A DNA stretch of 64,000 bases from Pseudaestuariivita atlantica (GCF_001205715.1 NZ_AQQZ01000002.1:491501-555500), one strand, 5' to 3'. Numbered from the stretch's first letter, positions 52,381-61,717 are shown. Program-made: numbers and translations. Notes: generated from the sequence alone by a model not told the origin.

Positions 52381-53412
52381 TCAGGCCGATGCCCGCAGAA
52401 CCAGTCGTGCCGGGAACAACGTCTCTTCGCGGGTGGGCAGGCTGCCCCCGTTTTCGATCAACAAAAACAGGCTGTCGACGCTGTGTTCGGCGACCCTTTC
52501 ATAGTCATGCGCAGCGGTTGTCAGTGCCGGGCAGGTGAACTTTGAAAACGGGTGATCGTCGTTCGAGGCGACCCGCAAGACGCAGTCCGGGTTGCGCCCG
52601 ACCTTCAGGCCACGCTCGTAACAGGCCGACAGGAATCCGATCGCCAGCCGGTCATTGCTGCACAGAATCGCATCCGTCGGCAGGCTGCCGTCTTCGAGAA
52701 CCTTGTGCGCGCCGCGCCGCCCGATTTCCTCGAACGCCCAGCCCTCGCCGTCGATCTGGATCACCTTGGGGTCGAAGCCCAGCCGCGACATCATCTCGAT
52801 ATAGGCCGAGCGCCGCTTGTTCGCGTTCGGGTTGGCGGGTGTGCGCATCTCGAAGAAGGCGGGCGGGGCGCCGGTGCGCGTCATGTATTCGACGGTTTGC
52901 GAGACGAAGCTGAAATTGTCCGATCCCACGAATGCCGCGCCGATCCCTTCGAGGTTGCTGTCGAACAGCACCGTAGGCACGTCCTTGCAGAACCGTTCCA
53001 GCGCGCCCTTGCGGCTGGCGCGACCGAGAGGGGCAATTAGCACCCCCGCCGGTTTCAGAGACCGCAGGGTGTCGAGGATTTCGACCTCCAGTTCCGGATC
53101 GCCATGTGACGAGAACAGCGTGGGCCGATAGCCGCTGTCGATGCAGCGCTGTTCGATGTTGCGGGCGATTTCGGCAAAGAACGGGTCGGCGAGGTAGGGC
53201 ACGACGATGCCGACATTCTTGGTCAGCTTCCGGTTCTGGTTCATCGCGAAGATGTTGGGGCGGTAATCGTACCGCTCTATCGCTTCCTCGATCTTCGCGC
53301 GAGTGGACTGGCGCACGCTTTGCGGATCGTTGAAATACTTGGAGATGGTCGGGCGCGAGATACCGCTCAGCGCCGCGAAATCCTCCATGTTCCTGATCTT
53401 GCCGTCACTCAT
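52381..53412 (-). CDS. LacI-family regulator of the polyol operon
   Basis: A 343-residue LacI-type regulator. The helix-turn-helix is NMEDFAALSGISRPTISKYF, with SKYF in place of the common SRVL. The hinge YRPNIFAMNQNRKLTKNVGIV lacks the usual ARxL leucine, so its contact with operator DNA may differ. The sensor domain follows (VPYLADPFFAEIARNIEQRC, GVLIAPLGRASRKG, DAILCSNDRLAIGFL). It is directly upstream of, and in line with, smoE-F-G-K-S-mtlK and is the probable polyol-responsive regulator of that operon. Confidence 0.92.
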   Translation of the reverse strand: MSDGKIRNMEDFAALSGISRPTISKYFNDPQSVRQSTRAKIEEAIERYDYRPNIFAMNQNRKLTKNVGIVVPYLADPFFAEIARNIEQRCIDSGYRPTLFSSHGDPELEVEILDTLRSLKPAGVLIAPLGRASRKGALERFCKDVPTVLFDSNLEGIGAAFVGSDNFSFVSQTVEYMTRTGAPPAFFEMRTPANPNANKRRSAYIEMMSRLGFDPKVIQIDGEGWAFEEIGRRGAHKVLEDGSLPTDAILCSNDRLAIGFLSACYERGLKVGRNPDCVLRVASNDDHPFSKFTCPALTTAAHDYERVAEHSVDSLFLLIENGGSLPTREETLFPARLVLRASA

Positions 53413-53461
53413 TCTCGACTTCGTCACGTGCCTTTTCTGCCGGTTTGCACCAAGGGCGCAA

Positions 53462-53517
53462 AACTTTACCGAGTGGCAAGTTAAACTTTGGCGCGCGGAA
53501 ATTCCATGCAAACTTTA
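53462..53517. promoter_or_regulatory. Three AAACTTT repeats between lacI and kynU
   Basis: The heptamer AAACTTT occurs at 53462-53468, 53484-53490 and 53511-53517 (spacing 22 and 27 bases) in an AT-rich part of the 235-base divergent spacer. The second copy sits in the palindrome AAGTT-A-AACTT (53479-53489). Spacings of two to two-and-a-half helical turns suggest a regulator-binding array controlling the lacI gene, kynU or both. Confidence 0.4.
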
Positions 53518-53647
53518 GGAGCGTCCCGGCGTGGACGTCAAGGTGACATGACAGCCTGTTCCGATCACGTGACAGGGGGCGGGCTTGCCGGGGCGCGCAA
53601 CTTGCGGCAAGCCTGCAGCACCAGCCCAAAGCGGAGCGCCAGACGCC

Positions 53648-54835
53648 ATGACACTTCCCCGCAAGGACCTGTTCGATCTCCCCGAGGGCGTGATCTATCT
53701 CGACGGCAATTCGTTGGGTCCGGTCCCGCGGGGGATCGGCGACGTGGTGCAGCGGGTCCTGCACGACGAGTGGGGCACCGAACTGATCCGCGCGTGGAAC
53801 AACGCGGGCTGGATGGAGGCGCCACAGCGGGTGGGTGACCGGATCGCGCCCCTGATCGGCGCGGCACCCGGCACGGTCGCCATGGGCGACACGCTGTCGA
53901 TCAAGGTGTTCCAGGCGCTGGCGGCAGCGATCAAGATGCGGCCCGACCGGCGGGTGATCCTGTCGGATTCCGGCAATTTCCCGTCCGATCTTTACATGGC
54001 GCAGGGTCTTATCGGCCTTGTCGATGACGGCTGGTCGCTGCGCACGCCCGCGCCCGAAGACTTGGCGGAGGCGATCACCGAAGAGGTGGGGGTCGTGATG
54101 CTGACCCATGTCGATTACCGCACCGGGCGGCTGCATGACATGCAGGCGATCACGCAGGCCGCGCATGATGCGGGCGCCGTTATGATCTGGGACCTTGCCC
54201 ACAGCGCGGGCGCGGTACCCGTCGCGCTGGACGCGTCGGCGTGCGAATTCGCGGTCGGCTGCACCTACAAGTACCTCAATGGCGGTCCGGGAGCGCCCGC
54301 CTTCATCTATGTCCGGCCGGACCTGATCGGCGACCTGGAACCGGCCCTGTCCGGCTGGCTTGGGCACGAGGCGCCTTTCGCGATGGAGCCGGCCTACCGC
54401 CCGGCGCTGTCCACCGAACGGATGCGCGTGGGCACGCCGCCGGTCGTGCAGATGGCCATGCTCGACCATGCGCTCGACGTCTGGGACGGCGTGACGATGG
54501 AGGAGGTCCGCGCGGCGTCAATGGCCCTGTCCGAGCGGTTCATTGCCGAGGTCGAAGCGCGCTGTCCCGACCTTGCGCTTGCCTCGCCGCGCGACCCTTC
54601 CAAGCGCGGGTCGCAGGTGTCCTTCGCGTATCCGGACGGCTACGCGGCGATGCAGGCCGTGATCGCACGGGGCGTGATCGGCGATTTCCGCGCGCCCGAC
54701 ATCATGCGCTTCGGCTTCACGCCGCTTTACCTTGACGAGGCGGACGTGATCGAGGCCGCGCGGATCGTGACGGACGTGGTCAACAGCGGCGTCTGGCGCG
54801 AGCCGCAATTCCAGGTGCGGTCGCGGGTGACCTGA
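53648..54835 (+). CDS. kynU: Kynureninase
   Basis: A 395-residue PLP enzyme of the aspartate-aminotransferase fold. It starts LFDLPEGVIYLDGNSLGPVP, the kynureninase opening. IWDLAHSAGAVPVAL holds the PLP-contact Asp and substrate His, and the PLP lysine is K208 in CTYKYLNGGPG. It cleaves kynurenine (or 3-hydroxykynurenine) to (hydroxy)anthranilate and alanine. No tryptophan 2,3-dioxygenase or kynurenine 3-monooxygenase gene is nearby; the cyclase at 3904 is exported and unlikely to be its partner. Start ATG 53648 (MTLPRKDLFDL). Confidence 0.94.
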   Translation: MTLPRKDLFDLPEGVIYLDGNSLGPVPRGIGDVVQRVLHDEWGTELIRAWNNAGWMEAPQRVGDRIAPLIGAAPGTVAMGDTLSIKVFQALAAAIKMRPDRRVILSDSGNFPSDLYMAQGLIGLVDDGWSLRTPAPEDLAEAITEEVGVVMLTHVDYRTGRLHDMQAITQAAHDAGAVMIWDLAHSAGAVPVALDASACEFAVGCTYKYLNGGPGAPAFIYVRPDLIGDLEPALSGWLGHEAPFAMEPAYRPALSTERMRVGTPPVVQMAMLDHALDVWDGVTMEEVRAASMALSERFIAEVEARCPDLALASPRDPSKRGSQVSFAYPDGYAAMQAVIARGVIGDFRAPDIMRFGFTPLYLDEADVIEAARIVTDVVNSGVWREPQFQVRSRVT

Positions 54836-54881
54836 GGGCGTTTTAAAAGACAGACCTGGACGGAACGCGGCTGGTGCGTCT

Positions 54882-56672
54882 TCAGCCGGCCTTCTTGTCC
54901 GCCGTGGCGCCGCCTGTCGGCATCAGCCCGTCGCGCAAGGCATCGCATTCCCGGAACACCTCGCGGATGCAGCCCTGGCAGATGCGGCGCTTGAAGTGAT
55001 GCGTCATGGTGGCCACGACCGCCTCGGTCTTGGAATCGTGGATGTGGCCGGGGCCGAGTTCGTCGATGACGTGGAACCGCTCCAGCGACCGGTGCAGTTC
55101 GTGGGTGCCGGCCACGAGGTGGATCTCGCCCCCGGCGGCACGCACCGACCGGATGAGTTCGATCAGCATGTCCCCCGCCGCGAGGTCCAGCTTCCGTACG
55201 CTCTTGAGGTACAGCACCACGTTGACCTGTCGCGGGCGGGCGGCCATCGCGGACTTGATCGCGCGCGAGACGTTGTCGACCGATCCGAAATACAGCGCAC
55301 CGGTGACGCGGATCACGACGACCTGCGGGCATTCGACCTGGTCCGTTGTCGTGACGTCGGCGAACTTGCGGTTACCGCCGACGGTCTGGACCGGGACGGT
55401 CACGGCAACCTCGGGATAGGCGGTTTCGTAGACGAAGACGCACAGCGAGGCGATCACGCCGACATAGATGGCGAAGTCCAGCTCGATCAGCAGCCCGGCG
55501 GCGAGCGTCAGGGCGAGGATCAGCGTCTCGGGGCGCGATGTCTCGATGATGTGGCGCAACTCCTCGATATCGATGAGGCGCCATGCGACGTACAGGATCA
55601 GCCCTGCCATGGCCGGGATCGGGATATAGCTGACATAGGGCGACACGAAGACCAGGATCACGGCGAGGAACGCGCTGGCGAAGATGCCGGACAGCGGGGT
55701 GACGGCCCCGGCGGCGGCGTTCACGCCCGACCGGGTGAAAGAGCCCGAACCCGCGTAGCATTGCGTCAGACCGCCCGCGACGTTCGACAGGCCCTGACCG
55801 ATCATCTCCTGGTTGGCGTCGAACGGCTCCTTGCGACGCACCGCGAAGGAGCGACCGATCGAGATCGCCTCCAGCAGCCCGATCAGCGCGATCGCCAACG
55901 CGCCCGGTGCAAGGTTGATCACGTGGGCGAGGCTCGCTTCGGGCGGATCGAACCGGGGGAGGGCGGCAGGGAAGCTCGACACCATGGCAACGTCGTGATC
56001 CGCCGCCCCGATCAGCTGTGCAAGCCCGGCCCCCACAACCAGCGCGATCAGGAACCCCGGCAGGCGCGGTGCGAACCGGGCAAGGGTGATCAGCGTGACG
56101 AAGGTGGTGGCGGAAATGGCGACGGCGTAGGGATTGACCTCGATGAAGTGTTCGCCCAGCCGCAAAAGCCGTTCGATGACGTTGCCGCCCGGTTCGACAT
56201 GCACGCCCAGTGCGCCGGCCAGCTGGCTGACGGCGATCAGCACGGCGGCGGCGGCCGTGAAGGCGGTAATGACCGAGTGCGACACGAAGGAAACCAGACC
56301 GCCCAGCCGGACCAGGCCCGCCGCCAGCTGGAACAGGCCGACAAGGATGGTCAGGATCAGCGCCAGCTGGATGTAATGCGCCGTGCCTGGAACGGCCATG
56401 TCCGCGAGCGTTGCGAACAGGACGGCCGAGATGGCCGTGGTCGGCCCCGACACCATCACCATCGACGATCCCCAAAGGGCCGCGACGACGGCGGTCACGA
56501 TCGCGGTGTAAAGCCCGTATTGCGGCGGCAGCCCGGCAATGGTCGCGAAGGCGATTGCCTGGGGCAGCACGATAGCCGCATTCGTGAAACCCGCGAATGC
56601 GTCCGAACGCACGTTCGATGCTGTGATCTTGTGAGCCCAGTTCAGGGGCGGAAAGAAATCAGAGGGGCGCAT
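54882..56672 (-). CDS. SulP-family anion transporter with STAS domain
   Basis: A 596-residue SLC26/SulP transporter. The membrane part (about 15-430) has the signature AIVLPQAIAFATIAGLPPQYGLY and GLTQCYAGSGSFTRSGVNAAAGA. A cytoplasmic STAS domain (about 455-560) includes VVVIRVTGALYFGSVDNVSRAI. Substrates in the family are sulfate, bicarbonate or dicarboxylates; none can be chosen here. After the STAS domain a tail of ~40 residues holds RRICQGCIREVFRECDAL, a CxxC-x7-C cluster not usual for SulP that might bind metal or sense redox state. Start 56672 (MRPSDFFPPLNWAHK) is likely but lacks a clear Shine-Dalgarno sequence. Confidence 0.9.
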   Translation of the reverse strand: MRPSDFFPPLNWAHKITASNVRSDAFAGFTNAAIVLPQAIAFATIAGLPPQYGLYTAIVTAVVAALWGSSMVMVSGPTTAISAVLFATLADMAVPGTAHYIQLALILTILVGLFQLAAGLVRLGGLVSFVSHSVITAFTAAAAVLIAVSQLAGALGVHVEPGGNVIERLLRLGEHFIEVNPYAVAISATTFVTLITLARFAPRLPGFLIALVVGAGLAQLIGAADHDVAMVSSFPAALPRFDPPEASLAHVINLAPGALAIALIGLLEAISIGRSFAVRRKEPFDANQEMIGQGLSNVAGGLTQCYAGSGSFTRSGVNAAAGAVTPLSGIFASAFLAVILVFVSPYVSYIPIPAMAGLILYVAWRLIDIEELRHIIETSRPETLILALTLAAGLLIELDFAIYVGVIASLCVFVYETAYPEVAVTVPVQTVGGNRKFADVTTTDQVECPQVVVIRVTGALYFGSVDNVSRAIKSAMAARPRQVNVVLYLKSVRKLDLAAGDMLIELIRSVRAAGGEIHLVAGTHELHRSLERFHVIDELGPGHIHDSKTEAVVATMTHHFKRRICQGCIREVFRECDALRDGLMPTGGATADKKAG

Positions 56673-56744
56673 GTCTCGACCAATCGTGGGTCCCGGAATG
56701 ACCGGGAATCGGAGCATAGCTGAGCGCTGCCTTACGCCTCGGGA

Positions 56745-56765
56745 ACCGGGATGGAAACCCCCGGT
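56745..56765 (-). terminator. Weak hairpin after glnD
   Basis: ACCGGG (56745-56750) pairs with CCCGGT (56760-56765) around a 9-base loop in the 163-base spacer between glnD and the SulP gene; a second short hairpin TCCCGG/CCGGGA (56691-56707) follows. Neither has a U-run. They are the only structures I see in this spacer. Confidence 0.25.
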
Positions 56766-56835
56766 CTCGACTCCGTTGCCAGGAATATCCTCGTGCCGAT
56801 GCAAACCGCGCCAATGCGGCGCGTCGATCCTGTTC

Positions 56836-59625
56836 TCAGGAGTTCTTCGCGCGTTCCGCTCCTTGCAGGATCGCTTCCCGCAGGCGGCGCTCCACGGCGC
56901 GTTGCTTGCTTTCGGAGTAGAATTTCAGCCCGAACATGTCCTTGACGTAGAACGTGTCGACCACCTGCTCGCCATAGGTAGCGACCACCGCCGAGAAGAT
57001 GTTGATGTTCATGTCGGTCATGGTACGGGCGAGGTCGTACAGCAGGCCGGGGCGGTCGCGGGTGTCGACCTCGATCAGCGTGTAGATGTCGGATCCTTCA
57101 TTGTCGAAGGTGATCGAGGTCGGGACCGAGAACGCCTTTTCGCGCTTTTTCATCACGTCGCGTGACTTGATCGCCTCGCGCGCCACGACTTCACCCGCCA
57201 GCGTCTTCTGGATCATACTGCGCAGGCGCGGCAGGCGGGACGCTTCGTAGGGTTTGCCCTCGATATCCTGCAGCCAGAAGGCGGCGGTGACGTATCCGTC
57301 CTTGGTGGTGAAGCTGCGCGCGTCGACGACGTTCGCGCCCACCAGCGCCAGCGCGCCGGCAAGCCGGGCGAAGATGCCGGGGTGGTCGGCCATGGCGAAG
57401 CAGGCGCGCGTCGCGTCGCGGTCGTCGTCCGGATGGATGTCGATCCTGATCTCGTCATCGCCAAGGTCATGCAGCAGCTTGGCGAAAGCCACGTGCGCGG
57501 TGACATGCAGGCCCTGCCAATAGGGGTCGTAATGGCGCGCGATCTCGGTCCGCAGGTCCTTGCCCGGCCAGTCCTGCAACGCCTCGCGCAGGTCGCGCTT
57601 GGCGTCGGCGCCGCGGTTTTCGCGGGTCAGCGCCTCCATCCCTTCTTCGAGCGCGCGCCGGGTCTGGCGATACAGCGCCCGGATGAGCGTTGCTTTCCAG
57701 TTGTTCCACGTGTTCGGCCCGACACCGCGGATGTCGCAGACCGTCAGCACGCATAACAGGTCGAGCCGTTTGACCGTCTGCACCGCCTTGGCGAAATCGC
57801 GCACGGTGCGGGGATCGGCGATGTCGCGCTTCTGCGCCATGTCCGACATCAGCAGGTGGTAGCGCACCAGCCATTCGACGGTTTCGCATTGCGCCTTGTT
57901 CAGGCCCAGCCGGGGCGCGACGGTGCGGGCGATCTGCGCGCCTAGCACCGCGTGATCCTGGTCCCGGCCCTTGCCGATGTCGTGGCACAGGAGCGCGACA
58001 TAAAGCACCTTGCGGTCGACGCCTTCGGCGAGGATCGACGAGGCGACCGGCAGCTCCTCGACCAGTTCCTCGTGCTCGATCTGGGCGAGGGTGCGGATCG
58101 TCTGAATGGTGTGTTCGTCCACCGTGTAGTGGTGGTACATGTTGAACTGCATCATCGCGACGATGGGTTCGAATTCGGGGATGAAGGCGGCGAGCACACC
58201 CAGCTCGTTCATCCGCCGCAGCGCGCGCTCGGGGTTGCCGTATTTCAGAAGCAGGTTCAGGAACAGTTTCTGCGCGTCCTTGGAATTGCGCACCTCGTCA
58301 TCGATCAGGTGCAGGTTGGCCGCAACGAGGCGCATCGCATCGGGGTGGATCAAGAGCCCGGTGCGCATCGCTTCCTCGAACAGGCGCAGAAGGTTGACCT
58401 TGTCCTGCAGAAAGGCGTCTGGATCGGTCAGGGCCAGTCGGTTGTTGACGACTTCGTATCCTGCGCGCAGGCGCGGCGGGCGTTTCTGGAACAGCCGGGT
58501 GAGCAGCGGGGCGTCCTTGGTCTGGTCCGCTTCCAGCGCGGTCAGCACGATGCGGGTCAACTCGCCGACGCGGGTGGCGTGCAGGAAATAGTCCTGCATG
58601 AAATGCTCCACCGCGCGGCGCCCGCCGGTATCAAGGTATCCCATGCGGTCCGCCACCTCGACCTGCATGTCGAAGGTCAGTTGCTCGGTCGCGCGGCCCG
58701 CGACGAGGTGCAAGTGGCAGCGGGTGGCCCAGAGAAAGCTGTGCGCGCGTTCGAAGGTTGCGTATTCGTCGGGTCGGAACACGCCAAGCTGCACGAGGTT
58801 CCGCGTGTCGTCGGTCTTGTGCACGTACTTGGTGATCCAGAAGAGCGATTGCAGGTCGCGCAGCCCACCCTTGCCTTCCTTGAGGTTCGGCTCGACGAGG
58901 TAGCGCTGGCCGCCATGGCGTTGCAGCCGCGTGGCGCGTTCGGCCAGCTTGGCGGCGACGAATTCGCGCTCGGTGCCGCTGAACAGCTCGGACCAAAGGC
59001 GTTCTGTCAGCTCCTTCGACAGGGCCGCGTCGCCGGTGATGTGGCGGCATTCCAGCATCGCCGTCCGGATCGTGAAATCCTCGGTGCCGAGCCGCAGGCA
59101 GTCCCGCACGGTGCGGCTGGAATGGCCGACCTTCAGGCGCAGGTCCCACAGGATGTAGAGCATCGTCTCGATCACGCTTTCCGCGCGGGCGGTGATCTTC
59201 CACGGTGTCAGGAACAGCAGGTCGACGTCGGAATAGGGCGCCATTTCGCCCCGGCCATAGCCGCCGACGGCGATCACCGACAGGCGTTCGTTGTCCGAGG
59301 GCAGGGGCAGGGGGTGGATCAGTTCGGTCGCGACGCGCCATGCGACGCGCACAAGGCCGTCGGTCAGCCACGCGTAGGACCGCACGGCGGCTTCGGCGGC
59401 GAACGGGCGCGCGGCCAGTTCGGCAGCGATGCGGTCGCGCGCGGCCTTACGGTCGGCGTTCAGCCGCGCGACGGTCGCGGTGCGCGTGTCGCTGTCCGAG
59501 GCCTGTTGTGCGGCGTCGCGGATCGCGGCAAACGCGGCGTCAGCGTCAAAAAGGTCAAGCCCCGAACAGACGAGGCTGTCCGGGGCGTCGACTTTCAGGT
59601 CCTGGGCGGTGTCAGGAGCCGCCAA
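56836..59625 (-). CDS. glnD: PII uridylyltransferase / uridylyl-removing enzyme
   Basis: A 929-residue GlnD, the nitrogen sensor that uridylylates PII proteins when glutamine is low and removes UMP when it is high. The nucleotidyltransferase domain has GGYGRGEMAPYSDVDLLFL (residues 121-139; catalytic D133 and D135), the HD domain has ALLCHDIGKGRDQDHAVLG, and two C-terminal ACT domains (FARLAGALALVGANVVDA; IEVDTRDRPGLLYDLARTM) bind glutamine. Full length. Its 3' neighbour is the SulP gene rather than murJ. Its start overlaps the lipoprotein gene by 14 bases. Confidence 0.97.
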   Translation of the reverse strand: MAAPDTAQDLKVDAPDSLVCSGLDLFDADAAFAAIRDAAQQASDSDTRTATVARLNADRKAARDRIAAELAARPFAAEAAVRSYAWLTDGLVRVAWRVATELIHPLPLPSDNERLSVIAVGGYGRGEMAPYSDVDLLFLTPWKITARAESVIETMLYILWDLRLKVGHSSRTVRDCLRLGTEDFTIRTAMLECRHITGDAALSKELTERLWSELFSGTEREFVAAKLAERATRLQRHGGQRYLVEPNLKEGKGGLRDLQSLFWITKYVHKTDDTRNLVQLGVFRPDEYATFERAHSFLWATRCHLHLVAGRATEQLTFDMQVEVADRMGYLDTGGRRAVEHFMQDYFLHATRVGELTRIVLTALEADQTKDAPLLTRLFQKRPPRLRAGYEVVNNRLALTDPDAFLQDKVNLLRLFEEAMRTGLLIHPDAMRLVAANLHLIDDEVRNSKDAQKLFLNLLLKYGNPERALRRMNELGVLAAFIPEFEPIVAMMQFNMYHHYTVDEHTIQTIRTLAQIEHEELVEELPVASSILAEGVDRKVLYVALLCHDIGKGRDQDHAVLGAQIARTVAPRLGLNKAQCETVEWLVRYHLLMSDMAQKRDIADPRTVRDFAKAVQTVKRLDLLCVLTVCDIRGVGPNTWNNWKATLIRALYRQTRRALEEGMEALTRENRGADAKRDLREALQDWPGKDLRTEIARHYDPYWQGLHVTAHVAFAKLLHDLGDDEIRIDIHPDDDRDATRACFAMADHPGIFARLAGALALVGANVVDARSFTTKDGYVTAAFWLQDIEGKPYEASRLPRLRSMIQKTLAGEVVAREAIKSRDVMKKREKAFSVPTSITFDNEGSDIYTLIEVDTRDRPGLLYDLARTMTDMNINIFSAVVATYGEQVVDTFYVKDMFGLKFYSESKQRAVERRLREAILQGAERAKNS

Positions 59626-60775
59626 AGCTGCGCGGAGCCGGGTCGATGACGACGAGAGCGTTGTTGGTCACCCGCGCGATGGCGAGGCCGCGTTCGGTCG
59701 TGCCATCGGGCAGCAGGCGGAAGATGCCGGCGGCTCCTTCAAAGCCCTGCCGGCGGGTCAGTCCCGCGGTGGTCAGCGCATTGCTCTTGCCGGCGGCAAT
59801 CAGCGTGCCGATCGCGGCCATGCCGTCATAGGCACCGGCGGCAAGATTGTGCGGCGAAGACCCGTAAGCCGCCTGGTACCGCGACCGGAAGCCCGCGGAC
59901 CGGCCCGGATCGGGCACCGTGAACCAGCCGCCCTGCAGGCTGGGAAGCGTCAACACCTGGCTGATGTTCCAGTTCGTCAGGCCGACATACTGCCCGCCGC
60001 CCGGCGGCAGCGTTCCGGCAAGGAAGCCGAGCGATCCCGCGGCCTCGGCCGTGATCAGCAGCGTGTCGGCGCCGGTTTCCGTCATCGCGGCGGCGGCTTG
60101 CGTGCCTGCGGCCGTGGCCGCGGCGGGGTTGAACTCGTAGGCCACCGTCCGAGTGATGGTCACGCCGTTGCGCGTGGCGGCCTTGGCAAAGGCGTCGCGG
60201 CCGGTGGTGCCGCTCACGTTGTTCTGGTGAACGATCACGGCCGATTTCTTGCCCTGCCGCGCGGCGTAGGACAGCAGGCGGTTGGCGGTGTTGCCAAATG
60301 TCGTGCTCAGCACGAAGACGTTGCCGCCCGCGATCGAGGCGTTGTTGCTGAGCGACAGGACAACCACGTTTTCGTCGGCCACGGCATTGCCTGCCGCGTT
60401 GGCGGCTTCCGCGAAAAGCGGGCCGATGATGATCTTGGCGCCGCCGTCGACGGCGGCCTGTGCCTGTGCGGCTGCCGTGGCGGGCTTGCCCGCGGTGTCA
60501 TAGACGCGCAGGTCGATATTGGCCTTGTCGCCAAGGTCCGCGATGGCGAGGCGCACGGCGTTTTCCATGCTGCGCGCGACCGGGCCGCCCGCGGCGTCGC
60601 TTTTCGGCAGCAGCAGCGCGACAGGAACACGTGCGCCGGGGTCGATCTTTTGCCCGCCCGTGCCGGGCAGCGGGTTCGAGACAAGGGAGGCGTCGCAGGC
60701 CGACAGGGCCAGAAGCGCAAGCCCGGCAAAACCGCACCGCAACGCATTGCGGCTTTTGCTGAAAAACGTGACCAT
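59612..60775 (-). CDS. LppC/LpoA-like lipoprotein, penicillin-binding protein activator
   Basis: A 387-residue lipoprotein (lipobox LALSAC, Cys near residue 28) with a periplasmic-binding-protein type I fold of the LppC/LpoA family: RVPVALLLPKSDAAGGPVAR, AIADLGDKANIDLRVYDTAG, ALVVIDPAP. In gammaproteobacteria LpoA activates PBP1A; the alphaproteobacterial homologue lacks LpoA's N-terminal TPR part and its partner is unknown. It may also resemble amino-acid-binding proteins. It is divergent from rsmI, as commonly seen, and overlaps glnD by 14 bases. Confidence 0.88.
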   Translation of the reverse strand: MVTFFSKSRNALRCGFAGLALLALSACDASLVSNPLPGTGGQKIDPGARVPVALLLPKSDAAGGPVARSMENAVRLAIADLGDKANIDLRVYDTAGKPATAAAQAQAAVDGGAKIIIGPLFAEAANAAGNAVADENVVVLSLSNNASIAGGNVFVLSTTFGNTANRLLSYAARQGKKSAVIVHQNNVSGTTGRDAFAKAATRNGVTITRTVAYEFNPAAATAAGTQAAAAMTETGADTLLITAEAAGSLGFLAGTLPPGGGQYVGLTNWNISQVLTLPSLQGGWFTVPDPGRSAGFRSRYQAAYGSSPHNLAAGAYDGMAAIGTLIAAGKSNALTTAGLTRRQGFEGAAGIFRLLPDGTTERGLAIARVTNNALVVIDPAPRSFGGS

Positions 60776-60859
60776 GCTACTCTCACTCCTTCGCCCGGGC
60801 AGCTCTTTTCGGTGCGGGCGCGATCATAGTCGAGATGCGGGAAGGGTCCAGTAGCGAAA

Positions 60860-61717
60860 ATGGACAAAGGCGATCTTCAGCCGGGATTGTATCTGATCTC
60901 GACGCCAATCGGGAATGCGCGCGACATCACCCTGCGCGCGATGGATACGCTTGCCGGGGCGGATGTGCTTGCCGCGGAGGACACCCGCACGCTGCGCCGG
61001 TTGATGGAAATCCACGGCATCGCACTGAACGGTCGCAAGATCGTCGCCTACCACGATCACAACGCGCAATCCGCGCGACCGGGCCTGATGAAGGCGCTGG
61101 CCGAGGGCCGGTCGGTGGCCTACGCCTCCGATGCCGGCACGCCGCTCGTTGCCGATCCCGGTTTCGGCCTCGTGCGGTCGGCGCGGGAAGAAGGGTACTC
61201 GGTGACCGCCGTGCCGGGCGCGTCCGCCGCGCTGGCCGCCCTGACGGTCGCAGGCCTGCCGACCGACCGCTTCCTGTTCCAGGGGTTCCTGCCCGCGAAA
61301 TCCGGCGCCCGCCGCGCCGTTCTGACCGATCTGTCCGCGATCCACGCCACGCTCGTCATCTACGAATCGCCCCACCGCATCGCGGCAACGCTGGATGACG
61401 CGGTGACGGTGCTAGGGCCGGATCGTCAGGCCGCGCTGTGCCGGGAACTGACCAAGAAGTTCGAGGAAACGCGGCTCGGGTCGCTCGCGGACCTCGCCCG
61501 ATCGGTTGCGGACGATCCACCCCGTGGCGAGATCGTCCTCCTCATCGAGCCGGCACCCGACACCGCGCCGGAACCGGGTGACGTGGATGACGACATTAGG
61601 GAATTGTTAGGCTCCATGACGCTAAAAGAAGCCGTGGCGCGGGTCGCCGGGATGCACGGGCTGAAACGCCGCGACGTCTATCAACGGGCCCTTGCCCTGC
61701 GTGATGATGCGGAGTGA
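60860..61717 (+). CDS. rsmI: 16S rRNA C1402 2'-O-ribose methyltransferase
   Basis: A 285-residue tetrapyrrole-methylase-fold SAM enzyme. GLYLISTPIGNARDITLRAM near residue 7-26, the AEDTRTLRRLM segment, and SDAGTPLVADPGFGLV are diagnostic of RsmI. It methylates C1402 in the decoding centre of 16S rRNA. Divergent from the LppC-like gene (84-base spacer) and followed by the YraN gene after 12 bases. Confidence 0.96.
   Translation: MDKGDLQPGLYLISTPIGNARDITLRAMDTLAGADVLAAEDTRTLRRLMEIHGIALNGRKIVAYHDHNAQSARPGLMKALAEGRSVAYASDAGTPLVADPGFGLVRSAREEGYSVTAVPGASAALAALTVAGLPTDRFLFQGFLPAKSGARRAVLTDLSAIHATLVIYESPHRIAATLDDAVTVLGPDRQAALCRELTKKFEETRLGSLADLARSVADDPPRGEIVLLIEPAPDTAPEPGDVDDDIRELLGSMTLKEAVARVAGMHGLKRRDVYQRALALRDDAE

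Noticed and set aside
54996-56723. A 575-codon open frame on the plus strand opposite the SulP gene
   Set aside because: Antisense shadow; hydrophilic repetitive composition (R, D, G, Q) and no ribosome-binding site.
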